DNA of 64,000 nt, from positions 108,541,363-108,605,362 of the forward strand of contig NC_092046.1 in assembly GCF_003086295.3 (NCBI RefSeq), read 5' to 3'. Under the pieces are notes generated by a model, which saw only the letters and a program-made list of their open reading frames with translations, had not been told where the DNA came from and ran no database searches. This document shows, piece after piece, positions 21,569 through 33,381 of the stretch. Numbering within the stretch: the first letter of the stretch is position 1; each line of letters starts with the position of its first letter. The position numbers and the translations under genes were made by a program. The stretch is from Arachis hypogaea (lineage: Eukaryota; Streptophyta; Magnoliopsida; Fabales; Fabaceae).

Positions 21569-22666
21569 TAAAAAAATAGGATTAAAAGAAGATAATATAC
21601 AATAAATTTCAAATATCAATGAAGCTCAATTCCAATTAGATGAGCGGGACTTGTAGCCTTTTTTGCTTCTGAACAGTTTTGGCAACTCACTTTATCCTTT
21701 GAAGTTCAAAATGATTGGAATCTATAGGAACTCAGAATTCAGATAGTGTTATTGATCCTCTTAGTTCAGTATGTTGATTCTTGAACACAGCTACTTTATG
21801 AGTCCTGGCCTTGGCCCTAAGCATTTTGTTTTCCAGTATTACCACCGGATACATAAATGCCACATACACATAACTAGGTGAACCTTTTCAGATTGTGACT
21901 CAGCTTTGCTAGAGTCCCCAGTTAGAGGTGCCCAGAGCTCTTAAGCACACTCTTTTTGCTTTAGACCACGACTTTAACCGCTTAGTCTCAAGCTTTTCAC
22001 TTGACACCTTCACACCACAAGCACATGGTTAGGGACAGCTTGGTTTAGCCGCTTAGGCCAGGATTTTATTCCTTTGGGCCCTCCTATCCATTAATGCTCA
22101 AAGCCTTGCATCCTTTTTACCCTTGCCTTTTGGTTTAAAGGGATATTGGCTTTTTCTGCTTGCTTTTTCTTTTTCTTTCTCTTTTATTATATTTTATTTT
22201 TTCTTTTTCTTTTTTTTCGCCATTTTTTTTCTTTTCTTTTTTTTCTGCAAGCTTTTCACTGCTTTTTCTTGCTTCAAGACTCAATTTTATGATTTTTTAG
22301 ATTATCAATAACATTTCTCCTTTTTCATTATTCTTTCAAGAGCCAACAATTTTAACATTCATAAACAACAATATCAAAAATATGCACTGTTCAAGCATTC
22401 ATTCAAAAAACAAAAAGTATTGCCACCACATCAAAATAATTAGATTATTTTCAAGATGTAATTTGAAATTCATGTACTTCTTTTTCTTTTTCAGAAAACA
22501 TTTTTTTCATTTAAGAAAGGTGAAGGATTCATAAGACATTCATAGCTTTAAGACATAGACACTAAACACTAATGATCATGTAATAAAGACACAAACATAG
22601 ACAAAATATAAAGCATAATTTTCGAAAAATAGAAAAATAAGAACAAGGAAATTAAACGGGTCCACC
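21569..22666 (-). other. Element G module region between ORF2 and 3' LTR
   Basis: About 1.1 kb, non-coding. It carries two or three imperfect modules (21790-22110) with CTTGTGGTGT/CATTTATGTATCC-type segments on the sense strand. A long purine tract (sense) lies at about 22140-22260. The Phe-rich frame on the plus strand here is the antisense of that tract, not a gene. Confidence 0.6.
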
Positions 22667-23819
22667 TTAGTGATGGCGGCTAGTTCTTCCTCTTGAAGAT
22701 CTTATGGAGTTCTTGAGCTCCTCTATGTCTCTTCCTTGCCTTTGTTGCTCCTCTCTCATGGCTCTTTGGTCCTCTCTAATTTCATGGAGGATGATGGAAT
22801 GCTCTTGGTGCTCCATCCTTAGTTGCTCCATGTTAGAACTCAAATCTCCTAAAGAGGTGTTGAGTTGCTCCCAATAGTTGTGTGGAGGAAAGTGCATCCC
22901 TTTAGGTATCTCAGGGATTTCTTGATGAGGAATTTCCTCATGCTCTTGTTGAGGTCCATGAGTGGGCTCTCTTGTTTGCTCCATCCTTTTCTTAGTGATG
23001 GGATTGTCTCCTTCAATGAGAATGTCTCCCTCTATGGTAATTCCAGCTAAATTGCATAGGATACAGATGAGATGAGGGAAGGCTAACTTTGCCAAAGTAG
23101 AGGGCTTGTCTGCCACCTTGTAGAGTTCTAGGGATATGATCTCATGAACTTCTACTTCCTCTCCATTCATGATACTATGGATCATAATAGCCCAGTCTAT
23201 TGTAACTTCAGACCGGTTGCTAGTAGGAATGATAGAGCGTTGGATGAACTTCAACCATCCCCTAGCCACGGGTTTGAAGTCAAGCCTTCTTAGTTAAACC
23301 GGCTTGCCTCTTAAGTCTCTCTTCCATTGAGCTCTTTCCACACAAATGTCCCTAAGGACTTGGTCCAACCTTTGATCAAAGTTGACCCTTCTAGTGAAAG
23401 GATGAGGATCTCCTTGCATTGTTGGCAAATTGAATGCTAATCTCACATTCTCCGGACTGAAATCCAAGTAATTCTCCCGAACCATTGTGAGCAAATTCTT
23501 TGGGTTCGGGTTCACACTTTGATTATGGTTCTTAGTGATCCATGCATTGGCACAGAACTCTTGAACTATTAAGATTCTGACTTGTTGATTGGGATTGGTG
23601 AGAGTTTTCCAGCCCCTTCTTTGAATCTCATGTCGGATCTTTGGATATTCACTCTTTTTGAGTTTGAAGCTCAAGGATCACCTTTTTCTTAGCCACAACT
23701 TCATAGAAGTGGTCTTGATGGACCTTTGAGATGAATCTCTCCATCTCCCATGACTCAGAGGTGGAAGAAATTGACTTCCCTTTCCTCTTTCTAGAGGTTT
23801 CTCCGGTCTTATGTGCCAT
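22667..23819 (-). pseudogene. ORF2 of element G (putative plant transposon protein type)
   Basis: Minus-strand homologue of E ORF2, starting MAHKTGETSRKRKGK at 23819. The frame is broken between about 23675 and 23700, and by a stop near 23294 after RDLRGKPV. The first half has VQEFCANAWITKNHNQSVN and NYLDFSPENVRLAF. The second half (200 codons open) has ARGWLKFIQRS, WAIMIHS, EIPEIPKGMHFPPHNYWEQL and a C-terminal coiled-coil-like segment (MEHQEHSIILHEIREDQRA) ending in RTSRHH. Only about three lesions separate the pieces, so it decayed after insertion. Function unknown. Confidence 0.75.
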
Positions 23820-23874
23820 TAGTGGTTATGGAAAAATAGAAAAGCAGAGCTTTTTCCATACCAAACTTAAAAAG

Positions 23875-23894
23875 TTTGCTCGTCCTCGAGCAAA
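23875..23894 (-). promoter_or_regulatory. RGGA hairpin upstream of G ORF2
   Basis: Sense stem TTTGCTCG/CGAGCAAA with loop AGGA, then CTTTTTAAGTTTGGTATGG, 56 nt before the ORF2 start. Confidence 0.6.
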
Positions 23895-24319
23895 AGAAGA
23901 AAGAAAGGAGTAGAAGAAGAAGAAATGGAGGAGATGGAGGGTAGTGTTGGTTTCGGCCAAGGGGGAAAATTGTTTGTGATGTGTGAAAGTGAAGGTGGTA
24001 AGGAGGGGGTATTTATAGGGTAAGAGAGAGAGGGAATTCGGTTATGAAGGGGTGGGTTTGGGAGGAAAATGGTTTGAATTTGAATGGTGAGGTAGGTGGG
24101 GTTTATGATGGATGGATGTGAGTGGTGAAGAGATTTTGGAGAAGACGGTAAGATTTGATAGGTGAAGGGTATTTGGGGAAGAGTTATTGATGGGATTGGT
24201 CAAGGGTATTTGGGGAAGAGTGTTATGGAAAGGTGTGAAAGAGGAGAGAAGAAGAGGTGGGGTAGGTGAGGATCCTGTGGGGTCCACAGATCCTGAGGTA
24301 TCAAGGAATTCTGCTCCCT

Positions 24320-24540
24320 GCACCATTCTGGTGTTTAAACGCCCACCGTGTGCCAATCCTAGCGTTTAACGCCAGCTTTGCTACATTTCCTGGCGTTAAA
24401 CGCCAGTCTGCTGCCCCTTTCTGGCGTTTAACGCCAGCCAAATGCCAGACACCCTTTTCTGGCGTTAAACGCCAAGAATACTGCCAGACTGGGCATTAAA
24501 CGCCCATTTTACTATCCTTACTGGCGTTTAAACGCCAGTA
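24320..24540. repeat. GGCGTTTAACGCC palindrome island, element G
   Basis: Seven or so copies of variants of TGGCGTTTAACGCCA, each a near-perfect palindrome, spaced by about 25-35 bp between gag and ORF2. N has an equivalent island at 41305-41510 and E at 14577-14780. Confidence 0.8.
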
Positions 24541-24687
24541 AGCCTATCCTCCAGGGTGTGCTATTTTTGATGCTGTTTTTCATTTTGCTTTAATTCTATA
24601 ACAATTTTTTTTATGACTTCACATGATCATCAACCTAAAGAAAACATAAAATAATAATAGAAAACAAATAAATATAATTAAATAACA

Positions 24688-24734
24688 TTGGGTTGCCTCC
24701 CAATAAGTGCTTCTTTAACGTCAATAGCTTGACA
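24688..24734 (-). promoter_or_regulatory. Twin hairpins after gag, element G
   Basis: Sense: GTCAA/TTGAC with loop GCTA (24721-24734), then ATTGGG/CCCAAT with loop AGGCAA (24688-24705), starting about 30 nt after the gag stop. Confidence 0.65.
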
Positions 24735-24762
24735 GTGAGCTTTTAGAGAGCCTCACAGAGAT

Positions 24763-27033
24763 TCAGAGCTTAATGGTGGCCTCTCCAACACCAAACTTAG
24801 AAGTTGAGTGTGAGGGCTCTGTTTGACTCTGTATTGAGAGAAGCTTTTCATGCTTCCTCTCCATGGTTACAGAAGAAGATCCTTGAGCCTTAAACACAAG
24901 GTAGTCCTCATTCAATTGAAGGACTAACTCTCCTCTGTCCACATCAATCACAGCTTTTGCTGTGGCTAGGAAGGGTCTTCCAAGGATGATGGATTCATCT
25001 TCATCCTTTCTAGTGTCTAGGATTATGAAACCAGCAGGGATGTAAAAGCCTTCAACCTTCACTAAGACATCCTCTACAATTTCATAAGCCTGTTTCCTTA
25101 ATTTGTCTGCCAATTCTAGTGAGAATTTAGCAGCTTGTACCTCAAAGATCCCTAGTTTTTCCATTACAGAGAGTGGCATGAGGTTTATACCTAACCCCAG
25201 GTCACATAGAGCCTTCTTAAAGGTCATGGTGCCTATGGTAAAGGGTATTAAGAACTTTTCGGGATCCGATTTCTTCTGAGGTAACTTTAATTGCCCCAAA
25301 GCATTCAGTTCATTGATGAGCAATGGAGGTTCATCCTCCCAAGTCTCATTACCAAATAACTTGGCATTCAGCTTCATGATTGCTCCTAGATACTGAGCAA
25401 CTTGCTCTTCAATAATATCTTCATCCTTTTCAGAGGAGGAATACTCATCAAAGCTCATGAATGGCAACAGTAAGTTCAGTGGAATCTCTATGGTCTCTAT
25501 ATGAGCCTCAGATTCCTTTGGTTCCTTATTAGGGAACTCCTTAGTAGCCAGTAGACGTCCATTAAGGTCTTCCTCATTGGAAATCACTGCCTTTTAACTC
25601 TCTCCAGGTTTGGCCGTGTGGGGTATATTGATGGCCTTACACTCTCTCTTTGGATTCTCTTCTGTATTGCTTGGGAGAGTACTAGGAGGGATTTCAGTAA
25701 CTCTTTTACTCAGTTGACCCACTTGTGCCTCCAAATTTTTTATGGAGGACCTTGTTTCAGTCATGAAACTGAGAATGGCCTTAGATAGATCAGAGACTAT
25801 GGTTGCTAAGTCAGAGTGGCTCTGCTTAGAATTCTTTGTCTGTTGCTCAGAAGATGATGGAAAAGGCTTGCTATTGCCAAACCTATTTCTCCCACCATTA
25901 TTATTGAAGCCTTGATTAGGCTTCTGTTGGTCCTTCCATGAGAAATTAGGGTGATTTTTCCATGAAGGATTATAGGTATTTCCATAGGATTCTCCCATGT
26001 AGTTCACCTATTCCATTGCAGGATTCTCAGGGTCATAAGCTTCTCCTTCAGGGGAAGCTTCTTTAGTACTGCCTGATGCAGCTTGCATTTCAGTCAGACT
26101 CTGAAAAATCATATTGACTTGCTGAGTCAATATTTTGTTCTGAGCCAATATGGCATTCAGAGTATCAATCTCAAGAACTCATTTCTTCTGAGTTATCCCA
26201 TTATTCACAGGATTTCTTTCAGAAGTATACATGAACTGGTTATTTGCAACCATCTCAATGAATTCCTAGGCTTCTGCAGGTGTCTTCTTCAGATGAAAGG
26301 ATCCATCAGCAGAGTGATCCAATGACATCTTGGACAATTCAGACAGACCATCATAGAATATACATAGGATGCTCCATTCTGAAAGCATGTCAGAAGGACA
26401 CCTTCTGATCAATTGCTTGTATCTTTCCCAAGCTTCATAGAGGGATTCACCTTCCTTCTGTCTGAAGGTTTGGACTTCCACTCTAAGCTTGCTCAACTTT
26501 TGAGCTGGAAAGAATTTGGCCAAGAAGGGATTGACCAACTTTTCCCAAGAGTTTAGGCTTTCTTTAGGTTGTGATTCCAACCATATCCTAGCTCTGTCTC
26601 TTATAGCAAAGGGGAAAAGCATAAGTCTGTAGACCTCAGGATTAACCCCATTAGTCTTAACAGTGTCACAAATTTGCAAGAATTCAGCTAAGAATTGATG
26701 AGGATCTTCCAATGGAAGTCCATGAAACTTGCAATTCTGTTACATTAGAGAAACTAATTGAGGCTTAAGCTCAAAGTTGTTTGCTCCAATTGTAGGAATT
26801 GAGATGCTTCTTCCATAGAAGTTAGAAGTCAGTGCAGTAAAGTCACCAAGTACCTTCCTTGCATCTCCACCATTGTTGTTATTTTCGGCTGCCATGTCTT
26901 CTTCTTTTTCGAAAATTTCTGTAAGGTCCTCTCCAGAGTGTTGTGCTTTAGCTTCTCTTAGCTTCTTCTTTAGAGTCCTTTCAGGTTTAGGATCAGCTTC
27001 AACAAGAATGTTCTTATCCTTGTTCCTGCTCAT
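24763..27033 (-). pseudogene. gag-protease pseudogene of element G
   Basis: Homologue of the intact N gag, starting MSRNKDKNILVEADPKPERT at 27033. Open pieces are 27033-26740, 26712-26266, 26007-25594 and 25587-24763, separated by stops, with no large deletion. The Retrotrans_gag-type core (RDRARIWLESQPKESLNSWEK, then FRQKEGESLYEAWERYKQ) is in the second piece. The last piece has the aspartic-protease-like LCDLGLGINLMPLSV, where the usual Ser/Ala after DLG is Leu, and ILGRPFLATA. One TAAGTTTGGTGTTGG copy overlaps the 3' end (about 24786-24800), against three in N. Confidence 0.85.
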
Positions 27034-28846
27034 ATAAAAAAGAAAAGAATAGAGAAGAAGAGGAATCCTCTATGTCACAGTATAGAGATTCCTTTCTGTG
27101 AGTAGAAGAATGGAGAATAGAAGACAAGTGTTAGTAAATAAATAAAATAAATAGAAAGATATGAGAGGGAGAGTTATTCGAATTTTAATTAAAAGAAAAG
27201 AAAAATATTTTTGTTTTTATTTTAATTATAAGTTAGAACTCAAAATTTAAGATGAGAAATAAAAGTAATTTGAAAACTAAATAAATTAATTAATTAAAAA
27301 TATTTTTGAAAAAGTTGTTAGTAATTTTCGAAAATTAAAGAGAGAAAAGTAGTTAGGTGGTTTTGAAAAAGATAAGAAATAGTAAACCTTTAAAATTAAA
27401 ACAAACAAATCAAATGATTAATTGAAAAAGATTTGAAAATCAATTTTGAAAAGATAAAAAGTTAGAAAAAGATTTTGAAATTGAATTTAAAAAAAAAAAG
27501 ATATGATTGAAATTTATTTTGAAAAATATTTGAAAAAAAATTAAAAAGATTTTATTTTTGGAATTAAAGTTGATTACTTGACTAACAAGAAACTAAAAGA
27601 TATGATTCTAGAATTTAAAGATTGAACCTTTCTTAATAGGCAAGTAACAACTTGAAAATTTTTTGACTCAACATTAATTGTTAGTAAAAGTTTCGAAAAT
27701 ATGAAATAAAAGTAAGAAAAAGATTTTGAAAATCAATTTTTAAAATTTTCGAAAAACATGAAAGAAAAATGAAAAAAGATTTGATTTTGAAAAGATTTGA
27801 AAAAAAGATAGAATTTTTAATTTGAAATTTTGACTTGATTAACAAGAAACAACTAAAATTTAAAACTTTTGACTAAATTAACACAAAATTTCAAAATTTA
27901 TGAGTAAAATAAGGGAAATATATTATTTTTTATTTTTTGAAATTTTTAATGAGGAGAGAGAAAAGTAATAAAATAACACAAGACATAAAAATTTAAGATC
28001 AAAACAAAAAATGCATGCAAGAACACTTTGAATGTCAAGATGAACACCAAGAACACTTTGAAGATCATGATGAACATCAAGAACATATTTTTGAAAATTT
28101 TTAAGAAAAGAAAAACATGCAAGATACCAAACTTAAAATTTTTTAAACTTTAAACACTAGTAATTCAAAAGTGCATATGAAAAACAAGAAAAGACACAAA
28201 ACAAGAAGATTTAAAGATCAAACAAGAAAAATCATCAAGAACAACTTGAAGATCAAATAAGAACATAATGCATATATTTTCGAAAATTAAAGAAAAATTA
28301 AAAAGATGCAATTGACACCAAACTTAAAATTTGACACTAGACTCAAACAAGAAACACAAAATATTTTTTGTTTTTTATGATTTTATTAATTTTTTTTGTA
28401 TATTTTTTGAAATTTTTTTTTGGAAAAAGAAAATAAAGAGATACAAAATTTTTAATAAGAATTCCAGGAATCATGCAATGTTAGTCTAAAGCTTCGGTCC
28501 AAAAGAATTAGACATGGCCAAATAGCCAGCCAAGCTTTAGCACAGCATTACATACAACAACCAAATTGATAGGAACCAAAAGGCTCCTGCAAAGATAAGT
28601 GGAAACCTCGGTCCAAAAGATTAAACATGGCTTAACAGCCAGCCATGCTTCAACATATCTTATGAAAATCTAGAATTCATTCTTAAAAATTCTGAAGAAC
28701 AAAATATTTTTGAATTTTTTGAAAACACAAATTTTTTTATTATTTTTTTCGAATTTTTCAAAAATTAAAATAAAAAGTTTAAACATAAAATAAAATTACC
28801 TAATCTAAGCAACAAGATGAACCGTCAGTTCGCCAAACTCGAACAA
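27034..28846 (-). other. AT-rich leader of element G
   Basis: About 1.8 kb between PBS and gag without ORFs. It carries many TTTTCGAAAA palindromes, and two GGCTGGC..GCCATG stem-loop motifs (28513-28534, 28626-28648) that match one in each LTR. The corresponding leader of N (36901-38778) has the same layout. Confidence 0.65.
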
Positions 28847-28864
28847 TCCCCGGCAACGGCGCCA
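28847..28864 (-). promoter_or_regulatory. Primer binding site (tRNA-Asp), element G
   Basis: Perfect 18-nt tRNA-Asp complement on the minus strand, 6 nt from the 5' LTR. Confidence 0.9.
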
Positions 28865-28870
28865 AAAACT

Positions 28871-30530
28871 TGGTGCGGGAAATCGTGATTCGCACTTTTC
28901 ACATCTCCGCACAACTAACCAGCAAGTGCACTGGGTCGTCCAAGTAATAAACCTTACGTGAGTAAGGGTCGATCCCACGGAGATTGTCGGCTTAAAGAAA
29001 GCTATGGTCATCCTTGTAAATCTCAGTCAGGCAGATTCAAATGGTTATGAGATTTTGATAATTAAAATATAAATAAAACATAAAATAAGATAAAGTTACT
29101 TATGTAATTCACTAGTGGAAATTTCAGATAAGCGTATGGAGATGCTTTGTTGCTTCTGAACCTCTGCTTTCCTATTGCCTTATTCCAACCGTATGTTACT
29201 TCCTTTCATGGCAAGCTATAGGATCCTCTCAGTGAAAATGGTCTTCTACGGTTTCTGCATGGCTAATCAATTGTCGGATTTCTCGTCTCGGATAAAAAAT
29301 ATCAGGTACAGCTACCGCATGGCTAATCATCTGTCGATTCCCGCTAGCATCGGAATAGGATCCATTGATCCTTTTTCACACTATCACTGCGCCCAACATT
29401 CGCAGGTTTGAAGCTCGTCACAGTCATCCCTTACCAGATCCTACTCGGAATACCACAGACAAGGTTTAGACTTTTCAGATCCCAAGAATGCCGCCAATTG
29501 TTCTAGCCTATACCACGAAGATGCTAATCTCACAGAATCGGTCTGTGTATTAGATATCCAAGAGAATATACTCCGGCTGTCGACCAATGACTACGTTGAA
29601 CATCATGTAGACCGCTTTGTGATTGTCAGGCACGCGGATCTTGGTTAAGCAAGTAACGAAGATAGTGGGTGATTGTCACGGGTCACCCCTTCATTCTGAC
29701 TTAACTGAATTAAGAACAAGAGTATATCTTGGAGAAGAAGTAGGCATGAATTGAGAGAAAAACAATAGTACTTGCATTAATTCATGAAGAACAGCAGAGC
29801 TCCACACCTTAATCTATGGGATGTAGAAACTCCACCGTAGAAAATACATAAGTGAAAAAGGTCTAAGCATGGCCGTGTGGCCAGCCTCCAATGTCTAAGG
29901 ACTAAACGTCCAAAGATGAAAAAGTCTGAATACAATAGTAAAAAGTGTTATTTATACTAAACTAGTTACTTAGGTTTACAGAAAATGAGTAACTAAGTGC
30001 AGATAGTGCAGAAATCCACTTTCGGAGCCCACTTGGTGTGTGCTTGGGCTGAGCATTGAAGATTTTTCGTGCATAGGCTGTTCCTGGAGTTAAACACTAG
30101 CTTGGGTGCCAGTTTGGGCGTTTTACGCCAGAAAGTTTTAGGCTGGCTTTGGACGCCAGTTTGGGCCATCAAAGCTCGGGCAAAGTATAGACTATTATAT
30201 ATTTCTGGAAAGCCCGGGATGTCTACATTCCAATGCAATTAAGACCGCACCAATTGGGTATCTGTAACTCTAGAAAATCCATTTCTAGTGCAGCAGGGTC
30301 AAAATCTAACAGCATCTGCAGTCCATTTTCAGCCTCTGAATCAGATTTTTGCTCAGGTCCCTCAATTTCAGCTAAAAAATACCTGAAATCACAGAAAAAC
30401 ACACAAAATCATAGTAAAGTCTAGAAATGTGATTTTTGAATAAAAACTAATAAAAATATAATAAAAAGTAATTAAAACATACTAAAAACTATGTAAAAAC
30501 AATGCCAAAAAGGGTATAAATTATCCGCTC
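28871..30530 (-). repeat. Element G 5' LTR, outer tip missing
   Basis: 1,660 bp. The sense start should be TGATGAGCGG but the sequence begins GAGCGG, followed on the right by E ORF2 sequence TGAGGTTAC. The U5 hairpin CCTTAC/GTAAGG is at 28952-28967 and the GCATGGCC..GGCCAGCC motif at 29867-29888. It differs from the 3' LTR at many sites and by indels, so G is much older than N or B. Confidence 0.88.
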
Positions 30531-31053
30531 TGAGGTTACATTTGAGTAAGCAGTGATGATTCAGTGTATTATGCTCGGCAATGAGGTGGAGGTGCATGAG
30601 TTGATCCCTCAGTAGTTTTACACAGTAGCTGACAAGTCCTCCATCACTGCAAGGCTGGAATTCCCTCACTTCATCTACCGCTTACGTGCAGCAGCTGGAG
30701 CTCTCATTGAGGGAGATACCCCGATCGATGATGAGAGACCGATCACAAAGAAGGGTATAGAGCACGCAAGGGAACCCGTGCAAGAACCGCAGCAACAGTC
30801 AGTTCGACCGCCTCCACAGGATCTTCTGGAGATGCCACAGAGGATGTACTTCCCTCCCTGTGATTACTGGGATTAGTTGACCACATCTTTAGGGGAGCTG
30901 ACATCATCAGTTGATCAACTAAGGCTGGAGCATCATGATCAATCTGCTCTCCTCCATCAGATGATGGAGGAGCAGAGGAGGCAGGGGCGTGACATTGATG
31001 AGCTTAAAATCTCCAGAGGATTCTTTGGAGGGAGCAGCAGCCACCATCACTGA

Positions 31054-31600
31054 GTTGGTTGAGTTTCATTCTACCTTTCCTTTATCTTATGTTTGTTTTG
31101 AGTATTTTGTTCCATTATTTGTTTTCTTGTCTGAGTTTGCATGATCACCCTTAGGATTTCTTTGCTTTATAGTTTAGTAGTTTATTTTTGAAAATTTTTC
31201 AAGATTTCTTATGTATTATGCATCAAGCTTAAAAAGAAAAATCTATTGAAAAAAAAGTAGTAGAATGCACGAGACCTTGAGTTATATTATGAGTTATCCT
31301 AGTTACTTTGATGCGGTGGTATCATCTTTATTTCTGAATGTATGAACTGAACAGTGCATATTTGTTATTGGAGTTGAGTATATTGGTTCTTGAGGAACAG
31401 GAACTTACTGAAGTATTATAGATTCTCTGAAAAAAATAATTCTTGAAGCAAAACAAACAGCAAAAAGAAATAAAAAAGGTCAAAAGAAAAAGGTCCAAGG
31501 TTTTGAGCATCAATAGTTAGGAGGGTCAAACTTGATCTAAGAGCTCAAAAGAGTAGTCTTCCCTAACCATATGCTTGTGGTGTGCTAGTGTCAAGTAACC
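31054..31600 (+). other. Element E region after ORF2, up to H insertion
   Basis: Non-coding. It has an internal purine tract (about 31435-31500) followed by TTTTGAGCATCA and a CTTGTGGTGTGC module, as in N at 42575-42790. It ends at the H TSD TAACC (31596-31600). Confidence 0.6.
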
Positions 31601-33344
31601 TGATGTGAGTATTTATACCGGTTCAGAATATAAGCAAATAATTTCATTCTGAGCATAGTCCAAACCGATATTTGATCCTCAAATCAAAGTTTAATTTTTG
31701 GTTGTCACAAGTCCAACCCAATAAAAATAACCGAGAGTATTAGTCCTGGGTCGTATTCTCAAGGAATTGTAGTGATATATGCATATTATTGGTTATGGTA
31801 TCCAACGGGTGGGTTGGTTGATAAAAGGGCAAGAAAATAAAGAAAACAACTAAAGAAAGCAATTACTAAAGAGAGACATTCATGGCAAGGATTGAGAATC
31901 TAGGATTTCTATCCTAGTCACTAATCATGTCACAATACATATCAAGAATTTATCCTATTTAGTCAACTCTAACAATGGAAGAAGGTACAATGTTATCTTC
32001 ACACGAGAGAAAGTCAAATAAGACTAGTTAATCTCAATCCGAAAATCCTAATCAACTTACTAATTGAATTAGCAAGAGATTAGAGTCAATGGAAATAATA
32101 TTAACTAACAACTCTAGATCACCAATCTAAATTGGGTATTAATGACTCAAGATTGCCTAATTTCTTTTTCCAAGCCGAGAATGCTCAAAAATCTACTCTA
32201 ACATCCAACCAACCATTTTGTCAATCACTTGGAAGGCATAAAACGAAAGTATCATAAATTGCAAGAAATATTAAAATCTACTACTACCCAATTGCAAGAA
32301 CATAACAATGACAACTCAAATAAGCAAGAAAAGAACATAAAACCTCAAATTGCAGTAAAGGAAATTAAAATCAATAAAAGTATTTATAAAATAAAAAGCG
32401 GCACAAAATAGAAATTAAAAAGAGGAACTAAGAAAATTAAAGCAAAATCAACAAGGAAAAGTAAAGGAAACTAAATCAAAACAAGTAATTAACCTAATTT
32501 CTAGAGAGAAGAGGGAGCTTCTCCCTCTAGAACTAACCTAAGGCATGTTTTCTACACTCTAAATGCTCTCCCTTTATCCAATCTTCAATTCTGCATGAAA
32601 TACCCTCAGAAACGATTTGGATTTGGGCTTAGGAAGCTCAAAAATTGCCCCCAGCATTTTCACTTTAATGAGGTCACGTGCTGGCTGTGACACGTACTCA
32701 TGGGTCACGCGTAGGCGTCGTCTAGCTTTTTCTTATCATGCGTACGCGTCATGTCACGCATACGCGTTGTAAGGTCCCACATCGGTTGGGGAGGGGAACG
32801 AAGCATGCCTTATAAGGGTGTGGATACCTCTCCCTAGCATGACGCGTTTTGACGAGTGAGTGTGGGGAGCTTCGGCTATCATCCTTATCGTCAAAGGCAA
32901 AACCGTGAGACCTTGTGTGCCAAAGCGGACAATATCATGCTAGCGGGAGGTCTGGGCTATTACACGTGTCATGTTACGCGTACGCGTCGCCTTCGACGAT
33001 GCACCTCTTCACGCGTACGCGTCTGTCACGCATGCGCGTCGCTCTAAGCACTCCAAATCCTTGTTTTTCCATGAATTCTCCACTTTGCATGCTTTTTTCT
33101 TCACTTCTTCCATCCAATACTTGCCTTATGAACCTAAAATCACTCAACAAACACATCAAGGCATCGAATGGAATTAAAGTGAATTAAATTTAGCTATTTA
33201 AAGGCCTAAAAAGCATGTTTTCACACTTAAGCACAAATTTAGGGAGAATTATAAAACCATGCTATTTCATTGAATAAATGTGAGAAAAGTTGATAAAATC
33301 CCCCAAATTAAGCACAAGATAAACCACAAAATTGGGGTTTATCA
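31601..33344 (-). repeat. Element H 3' LTR, carrying TRIM insertion T
   Basis: 1,744 bp, or about 1,542 bp without T and its TSD, which matches the J 5' LTR (1,538 bp). A palindrome island of the ACGCGTACGCGT type lies at about 32690-33045. The short frames in it are not genes. Confidence 0.87.
32768..32964. mobile_element. TRIM-like solo LTR T
   Basis: 197 bp with inverted ends TGTAA..TTACA, flanked by CGCGT (32763-32767) and CGTGT (32965-32969), a TSD with one C-to-T change. It begins TGTAAGGTCCCACATCGG and has ACGCGTTTT and AAAGCGGACAATATC, features I recall from short legume TRIM-type LTRs. The right LTR of H lacks it. Confidence 0.75.
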
Positions 33345-33381
33345 AACCTCTCCACACTTAAACTAAGCATGTCCTCATGCT
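33345..33381 (-). promoter_or_regulatory. RGGA hairpin and polypurine tract, element H
   Basis: Sense AGCATG-AGGA-CATGCT, then TTTAAGTGTGGAGAGGTT directly before TGATAAACC. Here the purine run (GTGGAGAGG) looks like a conventional PPT. Confidence 0.75.

Larger units (their letters stand above)
19833..30530 (-). mobile_element. Element G, non-autonomous LTR retrotransposon
   Basis: 5' LTR 28871-30530, tRNA-Asp PBS 28847-28864, AT-rich leader, gag pseudogene, twin hairpins, palindrome island, ORF2 pseudogene, module region, PPT-type motif and 3' LTR 19833-21530. It has the same family plan as N. It lies inside E ORF2. The outer end of the right LTR lacks its last ATCA and no TSD is visible, so a deletion removed the LTR tip with about 85 bp of E. 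No RT, RNase H or integrase is present. Confidence 0.88.
19316..31053 (+). pseudogene. ORF2 of element E (putative plant transposon protein type), split by G
   Basis: The first part, 19316-19832, starts MAPKTEESSRKRKEK. It contains the region with VREFYDNAWVTSNHD and VRGYIMDFSPESVSVAL, typical of the 'putative plant transposon protein' domain (Transposase_32, PF20167 as I recall), a protein found 3' of gag in Athila-like elements. One in-frame TGA lies near 19523, probably from TGG. G interrupts it at 19833. The remainder, 30531-31053, has two more stops, then YFPPCDYWD, a helical segment ending EEQRRQGRDIDELK, and a His-rich end. About 85 bp of coding sequence is missing at the G junction. 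Its role is unknown; the env-like position does not prove an envelope function, and I see no signal peptide or membrane helix. Confidence 0.75.

Noticed and set aside
22123..22311. Phe-rich 'membrane protein' ORF
   Set aside because: It is the antisense of the internal purine tract of G.
19316..31053. Envelope protein assignment for ORF2
   Set aside because: No signal peptide, membrane helix or Cys pattern seen; the VREFYDNAWV/DFSPE motifs fit the putative plant transposon protein domain better.
32768..32964. Cassandra element (5S-rRNA-bearing TRIM)
   Set aside because: I see no 5S rRNA A-box, IE or C-box sequence; only the short-LTR layout is similar.
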